From Lunularia cruciata (lineage: Eukaryota > Streptophyta > Marchantiopsida > Lunulariales > Lunulariaceae), in the NCBI GenBank assembly GCA_948567375.1, contig OX419758.1, forward strand, positions 50,659,001 through 50,723,000: a stretch of 64,000 nt of DNA. Direction: 5' to 3'. Positions 45,241 through 56,549 of this stretch are shown here, piece after piece. Numbering within the stretch: position 1 is the stretch's first letter; every line of letters begins with the position of its first letter. The translations under genes and the position numbers were made by a program. The notes beneath the pieces were generated by a model. That model was not told the origin of the DNA. It saw only the letters and a list, made by a program, of their open reading frames with translations, and ran no database searches.

Positions 45241-45702
45241 TCAGGAATCAAGCGTGAAGAAGTGGTGATGGTTATTCCTCAATGAGCAATATAGAGTGAA
45301 TCTAACATACCTCGCCATCGCCCGGGTCAGACCACCATGCGGCATCATTCGTGAGCAAAGCGGCTGGCGTGACCAGAACTTGATGGTAAGTTCAAGTCGC
45401 TTAAAAAATTCAAACGCAGGACCTACCTGTCGGAAAGGGAAGCAGTGGGAACGATCTCCTTCTCTGATAATGCAGTAAACATGCGAACAACGTGCCATCG
45501 ATCCCAGGTTTGACCAGATCCTACAGTCAGCTTCGGCGCTGGACGGGCCTATCATGGGGTGTACTTGTCTGAGATGTGCGATGGAGGCAGAGTAAATTAC
45601 GTCCTGCAGGCATGTCATGCCTACAATCAACATTAGTTGCGCCACTACTTTAACAAAATGCACTTCCCACCCTACATTTTGGAACTGTTCCATAGTATCC
45701 AT
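45241..45702 (-). other. open frame of 153 codons, possible decayed gene fragment
   Basis: The frame starts with ATG at 45702. Residues near the start (F-Q-N-V-G-W, then K-V-V-A, then G-M-T) recall, by spacing, the F-x-x-V-G-W...V-A...G-M-T stretch of plant cationic amino acid transporters. The rest does not match, and no membrane-segment pattern is convincing. It is treated as an unassigned frame in low-copy DNA. It could be an exon remnant or chance. Confidence 0.2.
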
Positions 45703-46026
45703 GACTCGAGGTGAAGGATAATCCGATCCGCACTCCTGTAGGTCTGTCTTTTCGTGGCGTGATCAAGGCTGCGGGAAGGAAGACCAGGCACTCTCTTCTC
45801 CGGGACCTACCCTGCAATTGTACATAGGCACTTCCAGAAATGATGGTAGAACGTGTCTACACTGCAAGCGACAGTAAAGTTATGTAGACTGCGGCAATCA
45901 ACTGTTGGATGCACTGGGTAGAACACGTATCATCGTATCATGAGCCTCTCGGATTCGATTCTGCGAGGTGGTGGGAATTCTGTCTTTGTTATGAATTGGA
46001 AAACTCATCCGAATTGAAGAATTGGG

Positions 46027-46142
46027 GAAGGCGACCGCTAACGATAACAAGAAGGACGCGAAAAGACGATCACATAGAACACAAGAAGGACGAGAAGACC
46101 CCATCATGTCGCACAAGAGAATGACAAAAGAGGTAGAATAAC
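46027..46142 (-). mobile_element. nested short LINE 3' tails
   Basis: gaaggcgaccgctaacgataacaagaagga (46027) is followed at once by a second similar end (gacgatcacatagaacacaagaaggacgagaagaccccatcatg). A third, that of L5, starts at 46143. Three 3' ends in a row point to repeated insertion at, or copying from, the tail. Confidence 0.7.
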
Positions 46143-47330
46143 AAAGGCGACCGCGTAGAAAAAATGAAGGATGGGAAGACCCCATCAAGTCTTACAAGGG
46201 AAAGAGAATAAAGGTAAAATGGAGCTAAGCCCCGATAGAGTCTATACGAGAAATCTGCCCTACCACACCTAAGATATCAGAGCTATGCAAGTTGTACGGT
46301 CTACAAACAAGGGGAACATATGAAGAAACATCACCTAATATGATTATTCTCCTATGGATTGCACCAACCACTGCACTCTCTAGAGCAATGGACACACGCT
46401 GTCTAAAATATGCTACAAAGATGAGTGAGAGTGGTACCCCTTGGCGCCTAACATGATAAGCTCTTATGCACTCCTTGACAAATGTGTTGAACGCCATATC
46501 CATCGCTCCATATAACTCCAAGGTTAGAGGACTAAAGAGGTGACCTTGCTGCATGCCCCTATACTTGGAGACCTTGTGACCTGCTGCTGCACTCGTAGCC
46601 CATCTAGGGGGATGGGTAATCGCTCCCTCCAAAACTATATCCCACGTAGGGTTTGTAACCATGACATCCGCTACTATCACCTGATCATCTTGGACCAAGT
46701 ATAAGTCTGCCCTAACACATGTTGTCTGCAAAGCATACAAATGCTCCCTCCAAGCCAAGTATCCACTCTCTCGTGCCATAACAAACACTATGTCCCTAAT
46801 AGCATCATGGGTAGCTATCTTTTGTCTTCCAAAAGGACATTGTGTCATATAGACCGATGCTGCATCTAGTGTAGAACCATACTCACAAGTAAGTAATGAA
46901 GATGCAGATGGGTGGACCAAACCTAAGCAAAACCTCATTTCTATAGAGAAAGTAGCTGGTGCGACTTGGAATGCCCTAATGCACGGTCGAGCTAGGATCC
47001 GAGAGCTGCATCCTTGCCAAAGCAAGAGTGGATATGTGCTCTAGTAGCTTGAGGAATGGACGAGTCAACTAAGAGAGAATGTAGCATATGCTCATATTGT
47101 TGCTCCATCAAGGAAGACTATAAACCTCAAGTCCAATCTAACAATAGTGAAGCAAAAGATGGAAATTCCTCTAGTGCCCGTGGTGATAGACTATCTCTCA
47201 TTTGTTGCAATAACATCTGGAGAGAAAAGGATCCCTCCTCCACCTCTATCACATAAGTCTCCAAAACCGGCCTATCAATAACCACAAAATGAGAGGAAAG
47301 TAGAGCCAAGAGCCCAAATACCCAAAAATG
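46143..47330 (-). mobile_element. 5'-truncated LINE copy L5
   Basis: From aaaggcgaccgcgtagaa through gggaagaccccatcaag, ggagctaagcccc and gagtctatacgag, then the endonuclease, knuckle and part of the middle domain, to ctacccaaaaatg-like text near 47325. It is the best-preserved copy over the endonuclease. The 5' truncation falls inside the middle domain. Confidence 0.8.
46225..47025 (-). pseudogene. LINE L5 knuckle and restriction-like endonuclease
   Basis: 266 open codons, the longest intact stretch of this domain in the window. It has the C-E-Y-G-S-T-L-D...C-P-F-G knuckle (second Cys replaced by Tyr, H by Y), H-D-A-I-R-D, R-A-D-L-Y-L with the second Asp 13 residues later, T-N-P for T-D-P, and K-V-S-K-Y. 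The knuckle ligand losses argue against function although the frame is open. No RT is present. Confidence 0.65.
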
Positions 47331-48009
47331 ATACACCAACCACTCACTCTTTCCTTTGAAATTTCTTTCTCTCTCTTCCTCTAGTCTATCACAACCCTAA
47401 GATATCCTTCAAAGCTTCTCTTAGTGCTCTTAGTCACTCGAGGCATCTTCCTTACTGATTTTCCTCCTAATCACTCCCACAGAAGTCCTTGTTTACTCAA
47501 AGCCTTTTCCTTCAACCCCATTGGCCCCCAGAGACCCCTTGAAGCATCCTCCAGCTCTCTTGGTCACTCTCGCTTTCCTCAAAAATCTTTTCTCTTGTTC
47601 CTACAATAGCGAAGACTCAACTCACAAAATTTCTCCTCCTCTTCTCCTGGTTTTTCACAGCCCAAAGGTCTCAAATCATCTCTCCTTTAATGATTTTTCT
47701 TAGCAAAAGGGCTCCCAAAGTATTTTCCCCTGCAGCTTGACACCACAAGTTCTCTCTCAAAACATTCTCCTCAGCCTTCTTTTCCCACTTAATTCTCTTT
47801 GCTCCTCCACCAAGGAAAATACTCTTCAATCCAATAACATAAAAAACCTGAGCTCATGTAACCTAACATTATTTCTTCGCTCCAGCCACAAAAACACAGT
47901 CCTCAAGCTAATAACACCACAACTTTTCCCAACTTCACCATAACATAGTAAATATCTCCTGCGGCAAGGTAGCAACAAACCAACTCCTGAAACATATTGA
48001 ACATGACCC
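47331..48009. other. C/T-rich region, possible end of element B
   Basis: Strongly C/T-rich on the plus strand, with short open frames but no domain. Its place next to the integrase end of element B suggests 3' internal or LTR sequence. No LTR partner was found in the window. Confidence 0.35.
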
Positions 48010-48202
48010 TTTCTAAACTTGCACATCAAACCTCAAGGTTACGTGTGTGTTATTTTCCCGACAACATTCATCCCTACCAATCTTATGCAGCCACCAGTCT
48101 GCACCAATAAGTCCGGAGTGATCAATATCAACTTTCTTTAGTGGCATTCTATGAATCACCTCCTGAGCTGAAGTCGTGATCTCTTTCCTCCCCAATTCCC
48201 AA

Positions 48203-49346
48203 TCACCTTTTGAAAATTTTAACCCTTTTCCCCGCGTAAGGCAGACGATGTGTAGCGCCATCTAGCTCTAGCACAATGTAGGTGGCATTCTCGTGAACTT
48301 TGGTAACAACAAATGGACCATGCCAATGGCGGGCAATTATCTTGAGGGTCAAATGCTGTACGTCTAGGCTGTTATCAGAATCAACACCCAATATTCTTCA
48401 CTGATAGACACTGGTTGCAGTCGGTGAGTCTTGTCAAAGTATACCTTGTTCCTCAGCCGTGCTTCCTTCACCTTCTCACGTGCCACTTGTATTTTCTGCG
48501 GTGTCAGGTTACAGTGCTCTATTCTGTGCATTATCAATTCCTTTGTAGACACGTTATCCCCCACTGAACAGTTCTCCAACTAACGATGTCCTCTCCCATA
48601 GGCATAATAGGTAAGTGCCCTAATACTAACTCAGCAGGTGGCATCCCATTTACCGAGCTGCAAGTTAACCTATCTGCCAAGAGTGCCAAAGGCAACAAAT
48701 CGGGCCCTTTGTATGTCTCACCTTGACAGGCCTTCACCAGGGCATTCACTATTGGTGGATGACCTTGTTCACTTTTACCGTTTGCCTTTGGATTGTACAC
48801 TGTCATCATGTTCAGTTTGATGTTGAACTTGCAAAAAATTCAGCTGCTTCTGTTGTGTACAACTCTCTTTGATCCGCCCTCATCTGATAGAAGCACCCGT
48901 GCCTGGTAATAATATCCTCTAAGATAAACCGGCACACCTGTTGGGTATGTGTAGATGACAACGCCCTTCCTTCCACATAGTTAGACAGATCTTCCCTGGC
49001 CAGTACTAGATATTTAGCTCCCCAGACTCCAAAGGGCATATGAACCAAGTCCAAAACCCACTAAAAATGAAGGCTCAGAGGGTAAGTGGGTTTCAAACCA
49101 TCTCTGTGCCTTACCTTGGAGTAGATCTGACAGACTTCACAGGTTTCCACATACCGTTGTACCTCCATATAAATACCTGGCCACCAGTACAAACCCCGGA
49201 TGCACTCGTATGTACCTTGAACCCCACAATGTCTGGCAGCGTTTGCACATGCAACTCCCGTAGCACTCTCTGCTTTGTCTCCTCATCTCCCAACACTCGT
49301 AGTGGAACTCCAGAGCTGCCCTTGGGCCTTCACCAAAGATACCCAT
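48203..49346 (-). pseudogene. integrase remnant of element B
   Basis: Frame 48812-49054 carries the integrase core start (M-D-L-V-H-M-P-F-G, then Y-L-V-L-A-R-E-D-L-S). Frame 48534-48809 carries Y-N-P-K-A-N-G-K-S-E-Q-G-H, with the catalytic Glu position. Frame 48203-48391 is the C-terminal part (W-H-G-P-F-V-V-T-K-V, then T-Y-I-V-L-E-L-D-G). Stops and shifts separate them. Confidence 0.65.
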
Positions 49347-49349
49347 CCT

Positions 49350-50315
49350 TCAACATAAATTTCCTGGATCTCCTTCTAATCTTCTCAAACTCTTCTCTAG
49401 TACATTTGGGTTCGTCTCTAGAGAACTAAGATACTTCCCAACAACCAAAAGATCATCTTGGTACAATTCTTCTCTAAAGGGTAAGTTCAAACCCAATTCA
49501 TGCACATCCACCATATAGTCATGCCCACCTTCTTCATAACATGCTATAAACAACATATCAGCCATAGGATTGTCTTTCCTAGCTATGTACCTAAGCTCTG
49601 GATTAAACATCCAAATGAACGCTATCCATTGCAACATAGTTATGTCTAGAGTGTCACAGTTGGCAACCATTCCTAGCAATGGCAAGCAATCTATCTCTAG
49701 GATGACATAGGTACCAATTAGACAATTCCTATCTTATCTTAGCGCTATCTTAGCACCCCACAATTCCTGTTTGATTTGAGGATACCTCCGTTGCCATTTC
49801 ATGAAGATCCTTGCTCCAAACCTGGCTACAAATCTACTGCCATTTTCATCAGCTTGGCCCATAGCCCAATCAGTGTAGGGACTTGAGTCAACCGTAACTA
49901 TGATTGGTCGCCTATAGTGATAGTCAAGCGGGTGGAGCACAGGCGGGTTTTGTAGTGCTTTCTTCAGTTTTGCCATAGCAACCAAATGTTCTGGTCTCTA
50001 GACAAACCTGATCCTTTTCCTCAAAAGCTGGTAGAGCGGCTCTACAACATGACCAAAATGTAGGATCCAAATATGGTAGAAAACACATGCTCCTAAGAAC
50101 CATCTTACCTCCTTAACCAAGGAGCAGTCCTTGATCCTCCCAATAATGTCCACCTTCTCCGGATTTGGCTTCCTTCCATACGAGCCAAACAAGTGTCCCA
50201 CTACAAGGATCTCTCCAAGTCCAAATACAGACTTCTCTCCAAAGAGAATCACCCCCGCTTCCATCAATCTTCTCAATATTGCTTCCACATCTTGAATCTG
50301 ATCCAAGACAACCAT
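49350..50315 (-). pseudogene. RT C-terminus and RNase H remnant of element B
   Basis: Frame 49998-50315 holds the RT thumb/connection (L-V-V-G-H-L-F-G-S-Y-G-R-K-P-N-P-E-K, then V-R-W-F-L-G-A). Frames 49734-49985 and 49350-49685 hold RNase H (I-V-T-V-D-S-S-P, P-Q-I-K-Q-E-L-W-G, and the C-terminal K-D-N-P-M-A-D). The RT palm is not in this segment. Confidence 0.65.
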
Positions 50316-50748
50316 CTAATACCTTATACTAGGTCCCTTCAATCCGTATACCAAGTCCCTTTAGAGCACCCAAATCTTTCATATTGAAGGCAAAACAACT
50401 TGTGTAGCTCCTCAAGAACCTCCAAACTCTCTATCTTTCCTCTCGAGTAAGCTTGTATCCAAGATCTGGCTCCCAAGTATCCTTTGTAACTGTTGCAAGA
50501 GTGGAAGATGTACTTACTGCCTGCTACATTAGGCCCTTGGGAGCAGTAGTGTTATGCTCCTGACCACTAGAGGTTCCAACCTCTGTATGTAAAACTCCCT
50601 CCACTCTGGTTGCAAGCTCCACACGTCTTTTATTTGCATCTCAAGTGGACTAAGGGTGTAATCCAAGTAGCCCACACTCACATGGATGGACTCCAAGTAG
50701 ACCACTCTCCCTAGTAGCTACTGGCTATGTCCCAAGAATACCATGTCC
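50316..50748 (-). other. possible RT palm remnant of element B
   Basis: Expected location of the RT palm, but no motif survives in a single frame. Confidence 0.3.
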
Positions 50749-51438
50749 TGTGAGCCGGCATGTCTCTCACTCATGATGAACCTCTGATGGCTATTATGGT
50801 AGCGCACCATGGACTAAGAAGGCAAGGAACCCGAACTCCATCATACTCCTCCAAGGCTAACACTCCAAGACTCAAGACATTGCTCACTAGAGAACTCAAT
50901 GAGAGAGAGATAGTTGCAAATGAAAGGATGATGAGTACCTCCTCACCCCTTGTTTATATACTTGTGAAATAGTTACGTGCCAAAGTTACTAATTACCGTA
51001 GTAACTCAAGTTACTAGACTAAAAGTCAAGTAAAGTCAAAAAGTAGAAAGGAATATCCATTCACATGAGCATATTCCCCTAAGCATGTGGTCTTATCTTG
51101 ACCCAACCACTAAGTCAAGGATTCCTTCACATGGGCTATCTTTGGACTAAAGAAGAATCCAAAACAAAAAGGCTTGCGTGCCCAAGAGTTCTCAACTCTT
51201 TCCTCAAAGCCAAACACCTAGGAATAATACCAAGTCAACACACTAAAATCCAAAATAGTGGTGCTCATCTTTTCTACTTCCTCTAAAGTAAAGTCCCCTC
51301 TATCTTAGCTATGACTAACTTTAGCTAACCATGACTAATATAGAACCATCCTTTATCTCTATAAATAATATCTCTTAAGTACTTGTAATACCAAGCTAAA
51401 TATCACAATACCGCACACATGCACAAATGGGTGTTACA
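50749..51438 (-). repeat. 3' LTR of element C
   Basis: 690 bp, plus-strand ends TGTGAGCCGG and GGGTGTTACA. A TATATAAAC box is on the minus strand near 50952-50960. The adjacent minus-strand TTAGTTCGGGTAAA is a weak polypurine tract. Confidence 0.9.
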
Positions 51439-51484
51439 TTTACCCGAACTAAGTTTTCACTTTGTCCTCAAAGTGAAGGACTCT

Positions 51485-52680
51485 CTACCTTCTATGGTAC
51501 ATCTTCAACTTATCATGGTTAATCCTATCAAAGTGTCTTCCTCCCAACTCCTTGAGATCATAGGTGTAATTGCCCCACACCTTCTCTACTATGAAAGGTC
51601 CAAAGTACTTAGGCAAAAACTTCTTTTGCACTCTCTTGAATCGAATGGAATCAAACAACATTACCCAATCACCTTCTTTGAAAGTCTCCACCTTCTTCTT
51701 GCCTTGCCTCTTGTCATAGCTCTCCTTTGTTTCCTTTGGGCTTGCTCCACTCAAACCATAGCAACTGCTCTTGCCTCTTCCAACTCCATGAGTTGATCCT
51801 TCCTTGACTTCTCATCACCTCCTTGTGCTTTCTTCAATCTCCTATGAATGCTTTGGAAGGTAGGAAGATCAAAGTGAATAGGTAAGGTAGACTTAATACC
51901 ATACACCAATTGAAATGGAGAAAATCCAATGGAAGTCTTCATGGTTGTCCTATACTCCCACAAAACTGCATGAATCCTCTTGTCCCAATGATGTTTAGCC
52001 CCCTCCATTTCTGCATCTTTGGCCAACATCATGCACAAGGTCTGATTGGTTCTCTCTGCCAAGCCATTGGAATTTGGCTTATAGGATGTAGTTACTCTAT
52101 GTGTGATAGAGAAATGTCATAGCATGGCTGTAGTAATGCTTCCTGTAAACTCTCCTCCTCTATCAGAAACTAACTCCAAAGGGCATCCAAACCTATTGAT
52201 AATGCGCTCATAAAGAAATCTACCCACTTCATCTTCATTCTTGTCCCTCAATGGTCTAGCCTCAACCCACTTGGTAAGGTAATCAGTAACTACCACAATG
52301 TACCGATTGTTCCTTGGGGTTCTATTGAGAGGACCTACAAAATCAATTCCCCACTTCTCAAAAGTTCCTAGCAATGGAGTTGATCTAAGTGGTGGGGTGG
52401 ATGTAGACTTCCTAGCAAAAGCTTGACAAACATGACAAGTTTTGCAATAATCAAGACAATCCTTGAAAATCCCTCTCCAATGGTAACCTGCATCTAGAAT
52501 CTTGAAAGCAGTCACCTTTCTTGCAAAGTGTCCTCCACATACTAAACCTTCATGAAACTCCTTTATGAGTAGGATAGACTCTTCCTTACCCACTGCTCTT
52601 TGAAGTAGACCATCTGCTCCTTGGTGAAAAAGAATATCCTCCACCATTGTGTAAGGTCTAGATCTTGCTGCAAGGGCCTT
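51485..52680 (-). pseudogene. integrase of element C, broken
   Basis: The minus-strand frame 52117-52770 has a zinc-binding H-E-G...G-G-H-F and C-K-T-C-H-V-C-Q (HHCC), then G-I-D-F-V-G-P (first catalytic Asp) and V-S-D-R-G-G-E-F (second Asp). The catalytic Glu lies past a TGA stop, in Y-K-P-N-S-N-G-L-A-E-R. The C-terminal part is at 51485-51754 after a one-base frameshift. No chromodomain was seen. The first few codons of the long frame belong to insertion D, which begins at 52681. Confidence 0.8.
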
Positions 52681-55600
52681 TGTGGTGCCCACATTTTTTG
52701 TTTTCTTCAGAATAAAGGAGAAGAAGTGTATAGAGAAGTTGGATTGTGCCTGTATGGCCAAAGAAGGCAAAGAAAAGAGTCTTCGGGATGAAAGCCAAAG
52801 TAAAGTGACTTTGAGTCATAAGGCGAAGTAGTTAGAAATGCCCTGTCAGCATACAACCCGAAGTAAATTGTCTTTGGATCGGGTGGAGCTCAACCCGAGG
52901 CGAAGACAGTCTAACAACCTTTCGTCGGGGCAAGAAATTCAAGAAGGGGCCGTTTGAAAACTGGCGGCTCATACGCGTGAAGGTTGATTGACAGTGATAG
53001 GTGCATGTTGGAGGTATGATTTCTCGGTAGGAACTCGAAGTGACGGAAGACAAAGAAGCGCAACTCTATAAAAATCAAAACTGCAACGACAAAATGTCGA
53101 GCAATTTCCATTTGCCGTTGAGGAGTCGTCTTGCAGGTGATTGGGGAAAGGGAAATAAAGTTGGACTCGTATTAGTGCGCAAGGGAGAAGTCGCGAGAGT
53201 GAAATCAAGAGAAAGTGAGAAAGTAGAAGAGATGGGAGGAGGGAAGAAGAACTCCGAATTTGCAGTGAGAAATCATGCAATTCAGAGATTAGATGTGATA
53301 GCAAGGATCGAGGTCTTGAGCTGACTTCAGATCACCTTTCTAGCATGGAATTGGAATGTAAGTTTTCCAGGATTCATGACAGAAATCATCAAGAGTAAGT
53401 GTCTTGATGGACCTGAGGAAGAAAAGAAGAGAGGAAATCCGGCTCGCTGGACAGAGTCGGATTGGAGACTCATACTCGGGAAGGAGGTAGGCTCGGAGCA
53501 GGGAGCCACATTCTTGGGGAAAGGAGAGATAGCCCAAGAGACTCAGGAGGTGAGAGATACCTTCTCGTCGAAAAGAACAAAGAATGGGTACAAAGTTAAG
53601 AGTTACAAGGATCCAATGAAGAGAGGGATTGTGAGTGCTCTCATGGCAATCTTGAAGCCGGAGAGAATGACTTATGTGATGAAACACCAAGTGGTGTTCT
53701 TTTATAAGTTGTTTGCAGGAGAACCAATCAATTGGGCAAGGTGTTTTCACGGGAGAACGAGGCAGATGGTGTGGAATTTGCGGGATAAGTCGCCTCCACA
53801 CTACATTGTGCCGTTTGCAGCACACTTCTACCTTGGGCTCAATTTGCTAAACTCGGCGGAGCGGACTCGGATGGTGTCGCACTTCCATCCCGATGTGCAA
53901 AAGGAGGTCAATGTCGAGGAGCAGCAATACATTCTCCAAATCTGGAGCACGAGCGACTACTACGCAAAGACAGGGAAGAACATGGAGGTCGTAGTGAGTA
54001 CCCCGACGAAGAAGAGGAGTCGGCAAGGAGAAGCCGAAGAAAGCAAGAAACCTTAGAAGATGCAGAGAAGTAACCCGAGGCGAGGAATGGTGGTAATTGA
54101 GTCAGAATATGAAGACTCAGAAGGCGAGGCCGAGCTCAAAACGGAGGACTCGGAATATGAGGAGCTGACACTGCAGAGTGGAGATACAAGCAGTGATAGT
54201 GAAGAAGGTGGAGAGATGACATCGGCGCCAACGGCTGACGAATACAAAGAAGAAGTGCAAGCCAAGTTGGAAGCCGAAGACAACACAACGCTTGAGGACA
54301 AAGTACCGGTGCTAGAGGAAAAGAAGATCACAGTACAGCGAGGAGTTTGCTTGCAATGTAAGGCAAAGTGTGAAGCGGGGCCAAGTAGAGTGAAGGAAGA
54401 GGTAGAAGAAAGCTCGGGCAGTGAGGCATCAATCCCGATACAAAGACTCTAGAGAAGAAGGCGAGTATCAGGAGAACACAAGGAGAGAAGAGAGACCACT
54501 CCACGGGAGGAAGTAGTTGCCAGTGATGGAGTGGAGTACCTGTGAGAGGTAGTGTGCCCATTGTTGGTGAAGTTGGAGCATAAGAAGAAGGAGATGCATT
54601 CAACTTGTTGAGAGGTAAAGACTATATTGCAGGTGGTAGTGAGATTAGAAGAAGAAAACTTGGAGTTAAAGAGGAGTGTAACCCGAGGTGAGGAGGAGAG
54701 AGAAGTATTGCGAGCGGAGCTAGTAGAGAGAAGTCAGGTAATTGAAGACCTGAAGAGGGAAGTGAACTATCAAGAGGATCTTGCGAGGAAGAGTGACATA
54801 GCAAGAGAGAGACAAATAGCTGAATACAAAATCTTGAAGCAGCAGTTTGCTGATTCAAGAGTAGAACTTATCCATGCTATGGCAAAGGTAGCAGCAAAGG
54901 ATCAAGAGCTCGATAGAGTGATGGAGAGTATGGAGGAGAAGAAGCAACTCTGGCAACGAGAGTTGGCTGCACGGTATAGAGAAGAAGAGAGATTGCGAGA
55001 GTTACTTTGTAATCAGGAAGAGAAGATTGAACAAAAGGAGAAGGAGAAGGAAACGGTGAAAGACAAATTCAAGGCAGAGTTGACAATGTACCGAGAGGAA
55101 TAGCTTGCAGATCGAGAACAAGAAAGGAAGACAAGATTGGAGCCATTGAAGGAAATAGTCCTCTGGGTGAACGCGATGTTAAGTACAGAAGCTAGCATTT
55201 AAATTGAAGAAGCACGACTGCACAAGTTGAAGTTGTTGGTGCAAGAGACGAGGCGCAGACAAGCAAAAGATACAGAGATGAATGCCTTTTTGATCAAATT
55301 AAGAACTTGTGTAGATAGAAAGGTTTTAGAGGTAGAGGATAACATTTCAATTAGATTAGACTTAGTGAAAATAGAGCTAGAAAAACTTTGGAAGGATGTT
55401 AGAGCAAAACCCGAAGTAGACAACATAGGAGTCCAAATGTCTTCAAAGTTGCCATAAGAGACATTAGAGAAGAGTGGGTCAGGAGATAAGGAGTTAGATA
55501 GATTACCCACTAGTGGAATTTCAGATCAGGAAAGAGAATTGTTGGATCTGGTAGAAGAAGTAGAAGATACGAAACCCGAGGACAGAGTAGTAGGAAGTAA

Positions 55601-56446
55601 AATTACTTTGGGTTTGGGTTTGAAAGCCAAAGAAGTAGACATTGGATCGGATTAGTAACCGATTTGAGATTTGAAGAGGCAAATATGAAGAGGTGCATTG
55701 TCATTTTGGATTTGCAGGTTAGAACAGTTGTAGAATGGTATAGTTGTTAGAATTGTCAATTGCTTCACTATTTAAGAGTGGCATTCGCAGTATCATGTTG
55801 TTCAGTGCTCATTATTTTTGAGAATAGATAAAGCAAAGTGCTGTGAAGCAGTGCTCGTCGCTTGAGCTTGATTCCAAGTATCAACTTTGTGATTGTATTT
55901 GTGAGTGTTTGGAGAAATTCAAAGTGCAAGTCAGTGTGCTTGTTGGATGTTGGATTCCACAGCCTTGATATTCATTTCGTGTGTTTGATCCTGAGTGAAG
56001 TACAATCTGAGCAATGCCTTGACAGATCTGAGAAGAATTGTAGTGTTGGTAGTATTCTGCATTTGTGAGTGCAGTGCAAAGTTGATGTGAAACAATTTAG
56101 ATTGAGGAAGTTGTGCCTTTAGTGGAGGGGTGGAACACAATTCTAAGGCAAAGTCGTTTTGCAGTGAAGTGCCATTTTTGGGAGAGCCTGAATCATCACA
56201 ATCAAGATTGTTTGGAAAGATTTGATGGAGTTGTGATTAAGGAGTGTTAATTTGTGACAAGACTGCGAATCAGTGCTTGTTACTCTCTTTTGGGTGTGGT
56301 TTCTACCTGAGAGATTAAAGACGCAACCAAGAAGAACTACATGTTACTCTTTGACTTTGTATTTGGACATTTCTGACTCGTATCTCTGCGAGAACAAACT
56401 TTTCTTACTCGATTACCGCAAAAGTGATATTTGCTGGGTTGTCACA
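52681..56446 (+). mobile_element. 3.77 kb insertion D in element C
   Basis: Interrupts element C between RNase H and integrase. It starts TGTGGTGCCCAC and ends GTTGTCACA, and the flanks gcctt (52676-52680) and ccctt (56447-56451) are a 5 bp target duplication with one mismatch. TG...CA ends with 5 bp duplication are typical of LTRs, yet no long direct repeat was found at its two ends. It carries one long plus-strand frame (antisense to element C). It may be a non-autonomous LTR-type element, a very long solo LTR with a gene, or an unknown class. Confidence 0.75.
53040..55655 (+). pseudogene. gag-like / plant transposon-like gene of insertion D, eight premature stops
   Basis: A single reading frame about 870 codons long without an indel, broken by stops at 53322, 54054, 54450, 54543, 54609, 55101, 55200 and 55455. 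The final stop is at 55653. The central part (53376-54056) has a block of conserved look (V-F-F-Y-K-L-F-A-G-E-P-I-N-W-A), and I see resemblance to the uncharacterised plant transposon-protein family; I am not certain of it. A Ser/Glu/Asp-rich acidic stretch follows (54110-54280), a C-x-x-C-K-x-K-C (54344), and then heptad-rich coiled-coil text (54640-55330). No RT or integrase is seen. The true start is unresolved; the open frame upstream of 53040 hits a stop near 53026. Confidence 0.6.
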
Positions 56447-56549
56447 CCCTTCCTCTCCCTAGCATGTATCCCTTCTGGACAGTTACCTCTTGTCACAAAA
56501 ACCACAATCTCCTTGTACTCCATTGGAACCTCTTGAGTGACTGAGATTG

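Larger units (their letters stand above)
48010..50748 (-). mobile_element. decayed Ty3/gypsy retrotransposon (element B), left part
   Basis: Minus-strand remnants appear in order RT end, RNase H, integrase, integrase C-terminus. The domain text differs from that of elements A and C (for example N-P-E-L-R-Y-I-A-R-K-D-N-P-M-A-D at the RNase H end), so it is another lineage. Frames break every 80-110 codons. The right end is cut by the LTR of element C at 50749, and the upstream half may resume at 62818. Confidence 0.7.

Noticed and set aside
45930-45975. tRNA-like B box (ggattcgattc) near 45950
   Set aside because: No matching A box or cloverleaf could be built around it.
47424-47943. Short plus-strand ORFs in the C/T-rich region
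   Set aside because: Biased composition produces open frames; no domain or start context.
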